Below, piece after piece: positions 27,719 through 37,826 of a stretch of 64,000 bases of DNA (within the stretch, counting starts at the first letter, position 1; every line of letters begins with the position of its first letter). A program made the position numbers and the translations under genes. The DNA is from CBDCYS01 sp965226245 (lineage in GTDB: Bacteria > Acidobacteriota > Terriglobia > Bryobacterales > UBA6623). The notes below the pieces were generated by a model. That model saw only the letters and a program-made list of their open reading frames with translations. It did not search any database and had not been told where the DNA came from. The stretch lies in assembly GCA_965226245.1 (NCBI GenBank), contig CBDDCL010000015.1, positions 1,736,001 through 1,800,000 on the forward strand. The letters are read 5' to 3'.

Positions 27719-29128
27719 TCAGGTCGCCTGCCTGGCCGTTTTGCTAGCCGCTTGCCCCAGCGCCTCCCAATCCGCGTTCTCCATGCTGAAGTAGGGCCGC
27801 GGCTCCAGTTGCCACTTCTCATGCCGCTCCAGCAAGATCGCCCCGATCAGCCGCTCGCAGGAGGCCCGGTTGGGAAACACTCCCACCACCCGCGTGCGCT
27901 GCTGCAGCGTCTTCATCAGCCGCTCCAGCATGTTCGTCGATCCCAGCCGGCGGTGGTGGCCCTCCGGAAAATCCAGCACCGTCAGGCAATCCTCCAGCCC
28001 CTGCCGCAACATCGCCGCCACTTTGGGCCGCCGGGTCTGCCACTTTTGGGCCATCTCCTCGCCCCGCCGCAGGCACTCCTGTTTGTCTTCTCCAGCAAAC
28101 ACCGCGGCCAAGTCGCTCAACACCTCGCGGTATTCCCGGTTGGCGACCTGGCGCGCCACCTCGCGTTTGAAATGCACCCGGCAACGCTGCCAGCGCACCC
28201 CTTGGAAGTGCCGCCCCAGCGCAGCCACGATGCCCGCATGGGCGTCGCTGACGATCAGCCGCAGCCCGCGAAACCGCGGTCCTTAAGCTGCCGAAACAGC
28301 TCTCCCCAAGTGGCTTCGGACTCGCTGTCGCCGTTGCGCCAGTCCAGAATTTCACGCTGCCCTTGCTCGTTGAACCCCGCGACCACCAGCACCGCCTCGC
28401 TGACGATGCCGCCTTTTTGGCGTATTTTTTCGTAACGCGCGTCGATCATCAGATAGGGGTATTCGTGCTGCTCCAGACGCCGCCCGCGGAACTGGGCCAG
28501 CTTCTCATCCAGCTCGGCCGCCACCCGCGAAACCGTCATCGCCGAGACCTCGCAGCCGCACATCTGATCCAGCACCCGCTGCACCCGCCGCGTCGAGACG
28601 CCCTGGAAATACATCTCGGCGCAGGCCACCAGCAGGGCCCGCTCGCTGCGCTGCCAGCGAGCGAACATCGACGGCTGGTAGGGCTCGCAATGGCGCACCT
28701 GGGGCACGCTCAGCGCCAGCTCTCCCACACGGGTTTTCAGCTTGCGGGGCTTGGCGCCATTGCGCCAGCCCTGTCGCTGCGGGTTGCGCTCGTGTCGCTC
28801 CACACCCAGTTGTTCGCTCACCTCCGCTCTCATCGCCAGGTTCAGCAGCTCTTCGAGCAGGCGTTTGAGGCCGTCCTGTTGTTGAACCTAAAAACGGCAG
28901 TTGGACGTTCTAGCATTCGTTGTAACATATTGAAAGAACGTATCTTATGTGCTGATATTGCAACTGCGGAGCAGTTGCAATCTTCACCCGCCGGTCCCCG
29001 ATGACACTCGGGTCCAACTGACGTCTCGTCACAAGGTTGGGGCGGTTCGAAGACGACCAACTGCCGTTTTTAGGTTGAAACAGCTCTTGCGCCAATTCCT
29101 CAACCGTGTCACTGTGTTGTTGGGTCAT
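27719..29128 (-). pseudogene. IS256 family (Mutator-type) transposase, doubly broken
   Basis: Conceptual product about 400 residues: MTQQHSDTVEELAQELFQ then, after removal of the MITE, QQDGLKRLLEELLNLAMRAE. Next come LMIDARYEKIR (first catalytic Asp), IVSDAHAG (second) and a C-terminal RLGSTNMLERLMKTLQQRTR with the catalytic Glu. The start at 29128 has a strong AAGGAG upstream. Two lesions kill it: the 188-bp insertion at 28887-29074 and a one-base deletion near 28265, where DRGF should continue as RGLRLIVSDAHAG. Confidence 0.9.
28887..29074. mobile_element. 188-bp MITE with 18-bp TIRs and TTGAA target duplication
   Basis: Perfect termini CCTAAAAACGGCAGTTGG (28887-28904) and CCAACTGCCGTTTTTAGG (29057-29074) are flanked by TTGAA at 28882-28886 and 29075-29079. 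Removing the element and one TTGAA restores the IS256 reading frame exactly. The ends resemble the IS1380 fragment end at 45041 (CCTAAAAACGGCGGTTG), so it is probably an IS1380-derived non-autonomous element. There is no coding capacity. Confidence 0.93.
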
Positions 29129-29215
29129 CGTTTCGTCTCCTTTGTGATGGTTTGTCTTTGAATCACATCCATCGTGGAAACAAACGGTGACCCGAGTCAA
29201 CCAGGCCAGAACATT

Positions 29216-29992
29216 CTACAGAAGAATTGTTACAGAACCCACCGCCCCTTGCGGCGTGCCCTGCTTCGTCTCCCTCCACTCGCCGTCTTCCGACACCCCC
29301 GCCTTCAACCATTTACGGATCAGGCGCAGAATGCGGCGGTCGGCGATTTCGTGCTCCAGGAATTTCAGCAAACATTCGTGGTCGATATGATCAAAAAACC
29401 CTCGAATATCCGCGTCCAGTACCCAGCTCACCCGTTGCCTGCTGATCCCCACCGCTAGCGCATCCAGCGCATCATGTGCGCTGCGCCGCGGCCGAAATCC
29501 GTACGAGAATCCCAGGAACCGTTCCTCATAAATGCAATTGAGAACCGTCACCACCGCCTGCTGGACGATCTTGTCCTCCAGCGCGGCGATGCCCAGCGGA
29601 CGCTGCCGCCCGTCGGGCTTGAGAAGGTACATCCGGCGCGAAGGTTGGGCGCGATACGCCCCCCGTTGCAGGCGGCTGTCGAGATCCACTAACCGATCCT
29701 CCAGTCCGCTCTCGTACTCACGCCAGCTCACTCCGTCGACTCCTGCCGCCGCCTGCCTCTTTAAGGCGTAAAAGCTGCTGCGCAGAAGCTCCGGCGTGAG
29801 ATGATGCAACAGCGAGGTGAACTTCCCCGTTGTCTTCCGTCGTGCTGCTTGCCGCACGCCCTCCAGCCCCTGGGACACGGCTGCCCGCTGCTGCGCGCGG
29901 CCCGTGCGTGGCCGTGGGACGTTCTCCTTGGCGCGGGTGCTTCCCTCCCGACTCTCCGCTGGCGGCGTGCCGCTTTTGTTCGAATCGTTCAT
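29216..29992 (-). pseudogene. ltrA: Group II intron reverse transcriptase/maturase, 3'-truncated
   Basis: A 258-residue fragment. It includes QGLEGVRQAARRKTTGKFTS, the RT0-RT4 blocks (GVDGVSWREYESGLEDRL, LLKPDGRQRPLGIAALEDK, RFLGFSYGFRPRRSAHDAL) and the start of RT4 (VLDADIRGFFDHIDH, then GTPQGAV). After GTPQGAV the frame enters the IS256 terminal repeat and stops. The YxDD motif and maturase domain are absent, so it is inactive. The ATG at 29992 matches the family start (MNDSNKSG); the open frame extends to 30220. Confidence 0.88.
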
Positions 29993-30395
29993 CGGTACTA
30001 CCTCCCGCTCCGACTCCTCGGCGACGTACGCATGGGGCGTGCGGCTGGCGCCTTCCCCCACCGGCCTGCCACTTCGCGGCAGGCGTCGCCGACGTCTCCC
30101 GGTTCTCGTGCGAGGAGTTTCCTGACGTGCACGGGTTCTGCGACCGCGCCGGGTTCTCGCGCCGCTCGCGATTGCGCGACGGTTGATATGGCCTTCCCTT
30201 TCTGTCCACAAGGTCGGCACCCGAAAAGAGGTATTTCGCGGCTCGATAGGCGGCCCGCCAGTGCCCCTGTCAACGCTTCACCCGCGCTGTCGCCAGCGCC
30301 GGCGCATGACTCGAGGTCAGCGTAGTTCGCTAAACTTTCACTGTGGGGCTCTTGCATCCCCAACTCCCCGCCGGTTTATCCCGGCGCTTTCGGAC
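29240..30395 (-). mobile_element. 5' part of a group II intron, 3' end lost
   Basis: The minus strand upstream of the reverse transcriptase carries the leader typical of bacterial group II introns. A fortuitous frame there reads MQEPHSESLANYADLESCAG, a stretch I recall upstream of many intron RTs. The 3' part (RT C-terminus, maturase, domains V and VI) is missing, cut by the IS256 end at ~29238. The 5' boundary is approximate; I could not identify the GUGYG start. Confidence 0.55.
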
Positions 30396-30513
30396 AGCCA
30401 CAGATTTCGCATTCCACTGGTGTTGAAAATAAGGCGGTTTCGGCGAGCGGAAATCAGTGGCAGTCCCTCTTTTTCGCCCGCACACATTTCCGCCACGGAC
30501 TGCTATCGCGCTC

Positions 30514-33500
30514 TCAAAACATATAGCGCAACGAAAACTGAATGAAGCGGGGATCAAAGGTCTCGAGCACCCGGCCGAAGTTCACCGACCCGATGTCGCC
30601 CACCGGGTTTCGAAACTGGGCCTGATTGAAGAGATTGAAAAACTCGGCGCGGAATTCCAAGCTCTGGCTTTCGGTGATTTTCGTGCGCTTGAAAGCGGCA
30701 AACTGCCAGTTGACGAATCCGGGACCGCGCAAGACGTTGCGCCCGAAGTTGCCGTGGCGCCCCGCTCCCAGCTCGTAAACCGGCGCCGAGCCCACGCGGC
30801 GGAAATGCGGGTTGGCGCCGGCGGTGGGCGTCCCGCCGCCCGTGCCGTCGAACCAGGAATTCGGCCGGCCGGGAACGGCATTCGTCGAGCGAGGGTCGTG
30901 GAAGGAGATATCGCCCCCGATATAGTCGGGTGTTCCCACGAAGAAGACGCTGCAGAGGCAGCGGTCTTCGCTCTCAAGCACGTTGAATGCAGCGCCGCTA
31001 CGTAACATAGTCATCCCCGACACCCCCCAGCCGCCCAAGAGCTTGCCCAACGGCCCCGTCTGCGCTTTGTGCCCAGGGAGTTCATAAACATAGGTGCCCA
31101 CATAGACGTGACGCCGATCGTGATCAGCGTGGCCCCGGCGGGAGCGCCCGTCATCGGGCCGCTCACGCGTCGCCTGATCCGATGCCGAGTCGATGGCGTG
31201 GGACCAAGTGTAGGCGTGGGTCATTTGAAACCCTCTCGAGAATCGCTTGGTGAGGTTGGTCTGCAAGCTGTTGTAGTTGGAGTTGCGGTCGTTACTATAA
31301 ATCGGAATCTCACTGAACGGGTTGGCTCCAAACTGCTCGATCCAAGGGTGGCCCTGATTCAAGACCCGGCGGGCCTCGGTGTTGCCCACGTTGGCGCCCG
31401 GGCCGGGCACGGCCGGGTTGGCCTCCCGCAAGCTGTAGAGCTTGACTCCGTTGGATCCCACATAGCCGACCTTCAACAGCCAGTTGGGCAGCAGCTCGTA
31501 TTGCACTTGCAAGCTCCATTGCTGAGTGTAAGGCGTAGTCAGATTGCGGTCCATTCCCCAGAAGGTGATTGGGGCCAGCGAAGCGAAATCAAAACTCCCG
31601 CCCGGCTCGGGCGGAACGTGCGGGAAGGGTTGCGGCCCGGGAGTGAAGAGCGAGCCCTCCCAGGGGTTGGCAATCTCCGTAAAGAGGACACGCTTATTAA
31701 TGGTGTAGGGGGCCGTCCTTGTCCTGTTGAATTCCAGGTCGTAGTCGGCCAGGGCGTAGAACAAACCGTAGCCGCCGCGCACGGCGAGTCGCCCGTTGCC
31801 GAGAAGGTCCCAGGCAAGACCAAAACGCGGCCCGAAATTATTCCAGTCCTCGTCGTAGGTGGAGCGCGAAATCCCCTCGTCGCCGGGGTAGACCAAACCC
31901 GCCGGCGCATCGGGGAAAATGACGGACTGCTGCCCCGGCCGCAGGGCGCTCACACGATCCCCGGTCTCCGTTAGGGCTTTGTTGAATTCCCAGCGCAGCC
32001 CCAGATTGAAGGTCAGATTACTCTTGACCTTCCAGTCACCCTGCAGAAACAGGTTCGTGGAGGACGTGCGGCCTTCAACCACGGCCGCCGACCCCTGCTG
32101 ATAGAGCGTCGTAAAGCCGCCGGCCAAGTCGTTCAATGCGGGAGAAAGTCCCTCAATCGGGGGAACGAGGCCGTTTGCGGTGCCGCTGCCGTCGAAAACA
32201 AACAACCCGTTGTTGAGTAAGGAAGTCGCCCGATCCAGCGGCCCTCGATGTGAAGTTGCCGCCGAATTTGAGGGCGTGCCGGCCGCGGGTCCAACTGACA
32301 TTGTCGATGAATTGCAGCGTGGTCTCGTCGGCCACGATGGGAAGCCCTAAGTCTCCGAACTGACTGAAGCCCAGGATGATGACCAGCGGCGCTGATGCCT
32401 TGTCGGGAAGGTCGGGAACGATGCCGTCCAGCCCCAAACTGCTCGGCGGGACCGGGTTGACGGGATTAAAGATATTCGAGTTTACACGCTGGAGCGCTAC
32501 GCGGAACTCGTGAAACAGATTGGGGCCGAACGAGTGCGTGTCCCGCACGATCAGGTTTTGGGTTCGAATCTCGTCGGACCATTCGAAACCCGGCACGGAT
32601 ATCGTGTCGCCAACTCCGAACGAAGGACTGATTCCTGCCGAATCTTCGCGAAAATATGTGACCGCCAGTCGATTCGCCGCACTGAAATGATGATCGATCT
32701 TGAACAGGACCTGGTCGCGATCGAGGTCGCTTTGTAGGTTGCTGAAGAGGGTGTTACCTTCGGTGGCGCTCGGCAGCAGCCCAATCAGCGCCCGGGCTTG
32801 TGGTGTTCCCGACGCCTCGATCGCTTGGCGTTCGCCGGCGTTGGGAACGGTTGCCGACCGGGATATTTCCGTGCGCCGCCGGAACCCCAGGTAGGACGCG
32901 AAGAAGAATGTCTTGTTGGGCTGGATCGGTCCGCCCAGATTCACATCAAAGTCGTTGCTGTTGTAGTGAGGCTTGCGGGGCAGTCCGGAGGCGAAGTTCT
33001 CGGCCGTGCCGCCCGGCGCCGACTTCTGAAAGAAAGGAACGGCGTTCAGGCGCCGGTTACGCCAGACTTCGCTCGCCATGCCGTGGAAGCGGTTGCCGCC
33101 TGACTTCGTCGTCAGGATCAAGGTTCCGCCGGGGCTTCTGCCGTATTCGGCCTTGGCGGGACCCGTGACGAGGCGGAACTCCTCGACGGCATTGGGTGAA
33201 ATACGCGCGGCTGTCCCCGCAAACGCACTGTGGGCCGACAAATTCGTGGTCGCCCCATCGAGCACAAAGTGATTCTGCCGAGCCCGTTGGCCGTTGACCG
33301 CAATGCCCGAAGCTATTCCGGCGTCGGCCGGCGTGGTGCCGGGCTGGGTGAAGGCCAGCGCGAGCACATTGCGGCCGCCGCGGGTCGAAAGTACGGGCAG
33401 CCGCGCGATGTCGCGCATCACCTTGCCCAGTTGAGCGTCCTCGGTATTTGCCTCGCCGGCGGTGTGCTCGATGGTTATCGAGACGGTCTCGGCCCCGATT

Positions 33501-33802
33501 TCCAGCTTGACGTCGAGGCGCAGATTGTCGGCCAGACTGAGACGCTGCGCGGAGACTCGCGTCGTCTGAAAACCGGTCGCTTCGACCTCGATGAAATATT
33601 CCCCCGGCAACAGATTGGGCAGGCGGTAGAAGCCGGCGTCGTCGGTCGCGGCGCCGTCAACCGCCTCGGTTGCCGCGTTGATCGCCCGCACGCTCGCGCC
33701 GACAATGACGGCGTCGCTGGGGTCGGTGACGCGCCCTACGATGGCCCCGGTAATGCTCTGGGCCGCCGCCGGGGGCAGGGCTGTGCCTAGCGCGCAGGCT
33801 AG
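30514..33802 (-). pseudogene. Oar-like TonB-dependent receptor, main part (IS-split and frameshifted)
   Basis: The mature receptor would be about 1,090 residues. After the signal peptide come a carboxypeptidase-regulatory domain (TGAIVGRVTDPSDAVIVGAS), a plug-like region (GIAVNGQRARQNHFVLDGA, RLVTGPAKAEYGRSPGGTL) and a large outer-membrane barrel ending FSLRYMF, with terminal Phe as usual. Family members import large substrates and are expanded in Acidobacteria. Two lesions are seen. IS1182 copy 1 splits the signal peptide at 33799-33802. A one-base insertion near 32222 shifts GDFL out of frame with LNNGLFVFDGSG. The first 10 codons lie at 35300-35330. A TTG inside the IS end could restart translation but would give a poor signal. 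Confidence 0.9.
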
Positions 33803-35299
33803 CAGCCCGTGGTAAAAGTACAAAAATATATAAAGTACTTGACAATAAAAACAGATTGGTGTATAATTGTTTCATGGCAATGGGACGACGCAACCAGCGG
33901 CAGCGCCAGAAAGGGCTGTGGGTCGCCGCCGCGGATCTGCCACACACAGCGGCCCATCCGTTTTATCGCAGGCTCAACGAGCTGCTCGACGAGCACGGCT
34001 TCGACGACTTCGCCGAACAGCGCTGCGAGAAGTTCTAGGCGGCGCACATGGGCCGTCCCTCGCTGACGCCCGGCAGCTACTTCCGCTGCCTGCTGATCGG
34101 CTACCTCGAAGGCATCGACAGCGAGCGCGGCATCGCTTGGCGCCTGGCCGATTCGATCTCGTTGCGGCGCTTTCTCGCCATCGAGCTCGACGAATCCACG
34201 CCCGATCATTCGACGATCTCGCGCAGCCGCCGCCTGATCGACGTCGAAACGCACCGCCAAGTGTTCACCTGGGTGCTGCAATTGCTCGCCCAGCAGGGGC
34301 TGTTGAAAGGCGCTACGATTGCGGTCGATGCCACCACGCTGGAGGCCAACGCGGCCTTGCGCTCGATCGTGCGGCGCGACAGCGGCGAGAGCTACGAAGA
34401 GTTTCTCAAGGGGCTGGCGGCGGAGTCGGGGATCGAGACGCCGACTCGCGAGCAGCTGGCCAAGCTGGACAAAAAGCGCAAAAACAAAGGGTCCAGCAAG
34501 GATTGGACGAATCCGCATGACCCCGACGCCAAGATCACAAAAATGAAAGACGGGCGCACGCACTTGGCGCACAAGGCCGAGCACGCCGTGGATCTGGAGA
34601 CGGGCGCGCTGCTGGCGCTGACCGTGCAAGGCGCCGATCTGGGCGACACGAGCACCGTGTCCGAGACGATTAGCGCGGCCGCGGAGCAAGTCGCTGCGGT
34701 CGCCCAAGACCAGCAGGCGAACGAGCAACTGTCTCCCCAAGGGCTGCAAGAAGTGGTGGCCGACAAGGGCTATCACAGCAACGACGTGCTGACGGACCTG
34801 ACGGCGCTGGAGCTGCGTTCTTACATCAATGAACCGGACCGCGGGCGGCGCAACTGGTGCGGCAAGCGGCGGCAGCAACAAGCGGTGTATGGCAACCGGC
34901 GACGGATGCGCGGCGAGCGGGGCAAACAACTGTCACGGTTGCGCAGCGAGCGGGTGGAACGCAGTTTTGCTCACTTATATGAGACCGGCCGGATGCGGCG
35001 GACGCACTTGCGCGGCCACGAAAATATCTTGAAACGGCTGCTGATTCACGGCGGCGCGTTCAACTTGTCGCTGCTGCTGAGGAAGGAGCTGGGAGCGGGC
35101 ACGCCGCGCGGGCTGGCGGAAGCGAAAAAGGCCTTCGATTGGCTCTGGGAGGCCGTCAGGCGGCTGTTATCGGCCCGCCGAACGCGGTGGTTTCGGCTGT
35201 GGCCGCGCCCGGCGAACGGCTCCTTCCGGCTCGACTCGCCACTCTGCGTCTTCCGGCTCGCTCGCGCCGCCTGAAAACGGCCACATTTACCACGGGCTG
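33803..35299 (+). mobile_element. IS1182-type element, copy 1 (complete)
   Basis: Terminal inverted repeats begin CAGCCCGTGGTAAA (33803) and end TTTACCACGGGCTG (35299). CTAG is present on both sides (33799-33802 and 35300-35303) as a 4-bp target duplication. Copies 2 and 3 lie at 35456 and 45487. It disrupts a TonB receptor gene. Confidence 0.93.
33874..35274 (+). pseudogene. IS5/IS1182-type transposase with one internal stop
   Basis: A 467-codon DDE transposase: MGRRNQRQRQKGLWVAAADL, then the DUF772-like GRPSLTPGSYFRCLLIGYLE, AIDATT-like IAVDATTLEANAAL (catalytic Asp), VVADKGYHSNDVLTDL (second Asp) and a C-terminal RSERVERSFAHLYETGRMRR (Glu). Codon 55 is TAG (34036-34038), where copy 2 has TAC. 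The remainder from ATG 34048 is open and includes all catalytic residues. The 408-residue restart product might still work, but the N-terminal DNA-binding part would be lost. Confidence 0.9.
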
Positions 35300-35330
35300 C
35301 TAGGGTCAGGATCGTGGATGAGATACGCAT
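35300..35330 (-). pseudogene. 5' end of the split TonB receptor gene
   Basis: ATG at 35330 with AAGGCGG just upstream encodes MRISSTILTL and meets the IS at CTAG. Joined to the sequence after the other CTAG (33802) it reads MRISSTILTLACALGTALPP AAAQ, a proper signal peptide. This is the displaced native start of the receptor. Confidence 0.88.
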
Positions 35331-35389
35331 GGTTATCCGCCTTCCTTGCAACCGCACGCCGCGCTTTCGGTCTGAACGGCTATTTCCCG

Positions 35390-35455
35390 CCGCCCTTTCA
35401 GGGCTCGACCCCGTTCGATGCGGTACCTAGGGTTCCGCCTTTGGCTCCACCCTAG
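35390..35455. repeat. REP-like sequence upstream of the TonB receptor
   Basis: It contains CCGCCCTTTCAGGGCTC (a GCCCT-TTC-AGGGC hairpin) and a second imperfect hairpin between CCTAGGGTTCCGCC and GGCTCCACCCTAG. The first motif recurs at 38363-38379, next to the RAYT gene. IS1182 copy 2 inserted at its terminal CTAG (35452-35455). Confidence 0.7.
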
Positions 35456-35949
35456 CAGCCCGTGGTAAAAGTACAAAAATATATCAAATACTTTACAATG
35501 AAAACATCTTGGTGTATAATTGTTTTATGGCAATGGGACGACGCAACCAGCGGCAGCGCCAGAAAGGGCTGTGGGTCGCCGCCGCGGATCTGCCCCAGAC
35601 TGCGGCCCACCCGTTTTATCACAGGCTCAACGAGCTGCTCGACGAGCACGGCTTCGACGACTTCGCCGAACAGCGCTGCGAGAAGTTCTACGCGGCGCAC
35701 ATGGGCCGTCCCTCGCTGACGCCCGGCAGCTATTTCCGCTGCCTGCTGATCGGCTACCTCGAAGGCATCGACAGCGAGCGCGGCATCGCTTGGCGCCTGG
35801 CCGATTCGATCTCGCTGCGGCGCTTTCTCGCCATCGAGCTCGACGAATCCACGCCCGATCATTCGACGATCTCGCGCAGCCGCCGCCTGATCGACGTCGA
35901 AACGCACCGCCAAGTGTTCACCTGGGTGCTGCAATTGCTCGCCCAGCAG
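35456..35949 (+). mobile_element. IS1182-type element, copy 2 (5' third only)
   Basis: It begins at CTAG/CAGCCCGTGG like copy 1 and stays near-identical to 35949, where homology stops exactly as the inverted repeat of the DUF1670 unit begins (35951). The rest of the IS is not found on the far side of that unit. Confidence 0.9.
35527..35949 (+). pseudogene. IS1182-type transposase, N-terminal 141 residues
   Basis: Same sequence as copy 1 but with codon 55 as TAC, so the early frame is intact. It covers the DNA-binding N-terminus and ends at LQLLAQQ before the first catalytic Asp. The frame then runs into the DUF1670 unit. Confidence 0.9.
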
Positions 35950-35967
35950 ATCTTGCCATATGGCACG

Positions 35968-36194
35968 CCGCTGGGGGTGCTTGAGGGCGGGCGGCTTAGG
36001 TTTATCGCTTTTCGGCCAGGATGGCAGCCTCGCTTTGGGGAGGGCGTGGCAAGCTCCCAGGACCATCGACTGGACCACCGCCACGCCCCCATCCCGGCAT
36101 CGGCTGCGGCGCTCGGGTTGCTCCTCAGCAGAGCCCTATCCTCCGAACCAACATGTTCTATTCTCCTCTTATCCGGCGCTATGTCAAGCTTCAT
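35968..36194 (-). CDS. Possible small third ORF of the DUF1670 unit
   Basis: An ATG at 36194 overlaps the stop of the upstream DUF1670 gene (ATGA) and opens a frame reading MKLDIAPDKRRIEHVGSEDR and then a Ser/Arg/Trp/Pro-rich stretch. The frame runs through the left terminus into the IS1182 fragment and formally stops at 35859. I recognise no domain. The ATGA overlap favours translation and the low-complexity sequence argues against it. It may be the unit's non-coding 3' end. Confidence 0.3.
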
Positions 36195-36991
36195 TTTTTC
36201 TCCTCCGGCTGCTGCCCTTGTTTCTTCTCCCCTCGCAGCTGTTCGTCAATCGAGCGGTACTCGGCGACCAACGCCCGGCTGCAGCCTAGCACGTAGGCCG
36301 TCTCCGCCTCGCTGAAGTCCTGCTGCCGGCAGTGCCGCACACGATCGAACTGCCCCAGATAACGATCCACCGCCTCGATGCTGTGGTAGGTCTCCCGCGC
36401 CACCTGCTCGCTCGTCTTGCCTTCGCCATAACGCTTCCAGCAGATCAACCGCTTATGCGTCAACCCGGTTCCCACATCGTGCAGCGTCGCCCGCCGCGGC
36501 ACCAGGCAGTCATGATTCCTCTCGTAGGCGGCCAACACCTGGGCCACCTGAGAGTCCGACCTGCCCAGTAATACGGCCAGATCGCAATTGCTCAGCAAGC
36601 CGCCCTGCTTGTGGGCTTGGCGGCACAGCCGCAGACAGCGCCGCAGCAAGCGCTCGTTCACCTTCTCCCGCTGCAGGATCGCTGCGATGTCGTCGCCCGT
36701 CACCAGCTCCAGCAGCAGCGGAACCAGTTGCATCTTAGAGAGCGGTTTGTGCCACCCGGGACGGTCCTCGAGCGCGATGCCCATCCACAACACTTGCCCA
36801 TGTTGCACCGCCTCGCGGGAGCGAATGTGCTCAAAGACGACCACCAGGATGCGCTCGGCGCTGAGCCGCAACATGCGCTCTCCTCCCAACTGCGGAAAGT
36901 CCTTCGCCAAGCAGCCCAACAAGGCGCTGAGCAGCGTTTTGCGGGCCAGCGGGCCGTATTTCTTGCGCACGAAATCAGCTTGAGCGCCCAT
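36191..36991 (-). CDS. DUF1670 domain protein (downstream paralogue)
   Basis: A 266-residue soluble basic protein. The second half holds three HTH-like stretches: SNCDLAVLLGRSDSQVAQVL, GKTSEQVARETYHSIEAVDR and FSEAETAYVLGCSRALVAEY. The family core is ATLHDVGTGLTHKRLI. The N-terminal half (YGPLARKTLLSALLGCLAKD, LVPLLLELVTGDDIAAIL) is helical. No nuclease, DDE or HUH motif is visible. A GGGGGGA Shine-Dalgarno precedes the start at 36991, which overlaps the upstream gene by 17 bases. DUF1670 has no known function; the HTH segments suggest DNA binding. Confidence 0.7.
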   Translation of the reverse strand: MGAQADFVRKKYGPLARKTLLSALLGCLAKDFPQLGGERMLRLSAERILVVVFEHIRSREAVQHGQVLWMGIALEDRPGWHKPLSKMQLVPLLLELVTGDDIAAILQREKVNERLLRRCLRLCRQAHKQGGLLSNCDLAVLLGRSDSQVAQVLAAYERNHDCLVPRRATLHDVGTGLTHKRLICWKRYGEGKTSEQVARETYHSIEAVDRYLGQFDRVRHCRQQDFSEAETAYVLGCSRALVAEYRSIDEQLRGEKKQGQQPEEKK

Positions 36992-37826
36992 GGCAATCCC
37001 CCCGAAGTTTTTTTTCTCCCGAGGCCCGCCCGATCCCCAGTAACTCCTCGATGTGATAGCTCCACAGCTTGTCGCGGGGGCATTGCTCGAGCAGTTCGAG
37101 ATAGCGCCCCACCAGCCCCCGTCCGCGGCGCAGCAGAAAAGCGATCTGGGGGGCTTCCATCCCTTTGCGGTGCAGCTGGGCGCAGCGCGTGAACGTCCCC
37201 AGATAGTTCGCCACCGCCTCGGGAGAATGGCGCAGAATCTGGCAGATCTCGGTGGTGGTTTTGCCTTCCAGCGCCAGCCGGATGACCTCCACCCGGTGCG
37301 TCAGCACAGGGCCGATATCGTGCAGGGTGCTGCGCAGCGGCAGCGGCCGCTCGTCGTGGGCCCGCCGCCAGGCGAGGTCGCGGGAGATGGTGCGCAACCC
37401 GACCAGGAAGATGCGGCAGGCCAAGTCCTCGCGCGTCAGCAGCGCTCCTTGCGAGAGGGCTTGCTGGCACAGATCGGGGATGCGCTGGCGGCGGAAGTCC
37501 CGCGGCCCGAGCTGCTGCAGCAGGCGGTCGTCGTCGGCGCCGCGATGCAGCGTCAGCGAGACGGTTCGCTTTTGGCAATCCGCCACCGGCTTGCCGGCCG
37601 GCTCTTCGGCGGCGAGGGCCACGAGCGTGACTTGGCCGGGCTGCGCGGCGGCGGCGTCGGGACCGTGGAAGAACGGGGCATAGACCTCTTGGACGGCCTC
37701 GAGGACGGCCTCGGCTTCAAACGGAGAGCAGGCCAGACCGGCGACGAGGATCTGCCGCAATTGAGCGTCGAGCGTCTTGGCCTCGAGTCTTTCGATCTGT
37801 TCTTGTTCCGCATGCCGCACGCCCAT
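36975..37826 (-). CDS. DUF1670 domain protein (upstream paralogue)
   Basis: A 283-residue protein related to its downstream neighbour. Both share TLHD(I/V)G..LTH, a GKT..E.....HS.EAV..YL..F.R segment and a terminal LL..GR.LV.RY.EL. Here they read RSTLHDIGPVLTHRVEVIRL, GKTTTEICQILRHSPEAVAN and RRGRGLVGRYLELLEQC. The N-terminus is helical with no motif I recognise. I chose the ATG at 37826, preceded by AAGGAGG; the open frame extends to 37919 through the terminal inverted repeat. A CCTCCTA-CAA-TAGGAGG hairpin (37853-37869) sits just upstream and could regulate expression. Confidence 0.7.
   Translation of the reverse strand: MGVRHAEQEQIERLEAKTLDAQLRQILVAGLACSPFEAEAVLEAVQEVYAPFFHGPDAAAAQPGQVTLVALAAEEPAGKPVADCQKRTVSLTLHRGADDDRLLQQLGPRDFRRQRIPDLCQQALSQGALLTREDLACRIFLVGLRTISRDLAWRRAHDERPLPLRSTLHDIGPVLTHRVEVIRLALEGKTTTEICQILRHSPEAVANYLGTFTRCAQLHRKGMEAPQIAFLLRRGRGLVGRYLELLEQCPRDKLWSYHIEELLGIGRASGEKKLRGDCHGRSS

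Larger units (their letters stand above)
27586..29238 (-). mobile_element. IS256-family element (degenerate)
   Basis: The transposase gene lies between imperfect ends: GTTTCTGTAAATTTG.. at about 27586 and, on the other strand, GTTCTGTAACAATTC.. ending at about 29238. The right end cuts the group II intron reverse transcriptase. The left flank (27433-27585) holds no gene. A 188-bp MITE has inserted inside. Exact ends are estimated by eye. Confidence 0.6.

Noticed and set aside
32560..32585. GGTTCGAATC, a T-loop-like sequence
   Set aside because: It lies inside the TonB receptor frame and no cloverleaf can be drawn around it.
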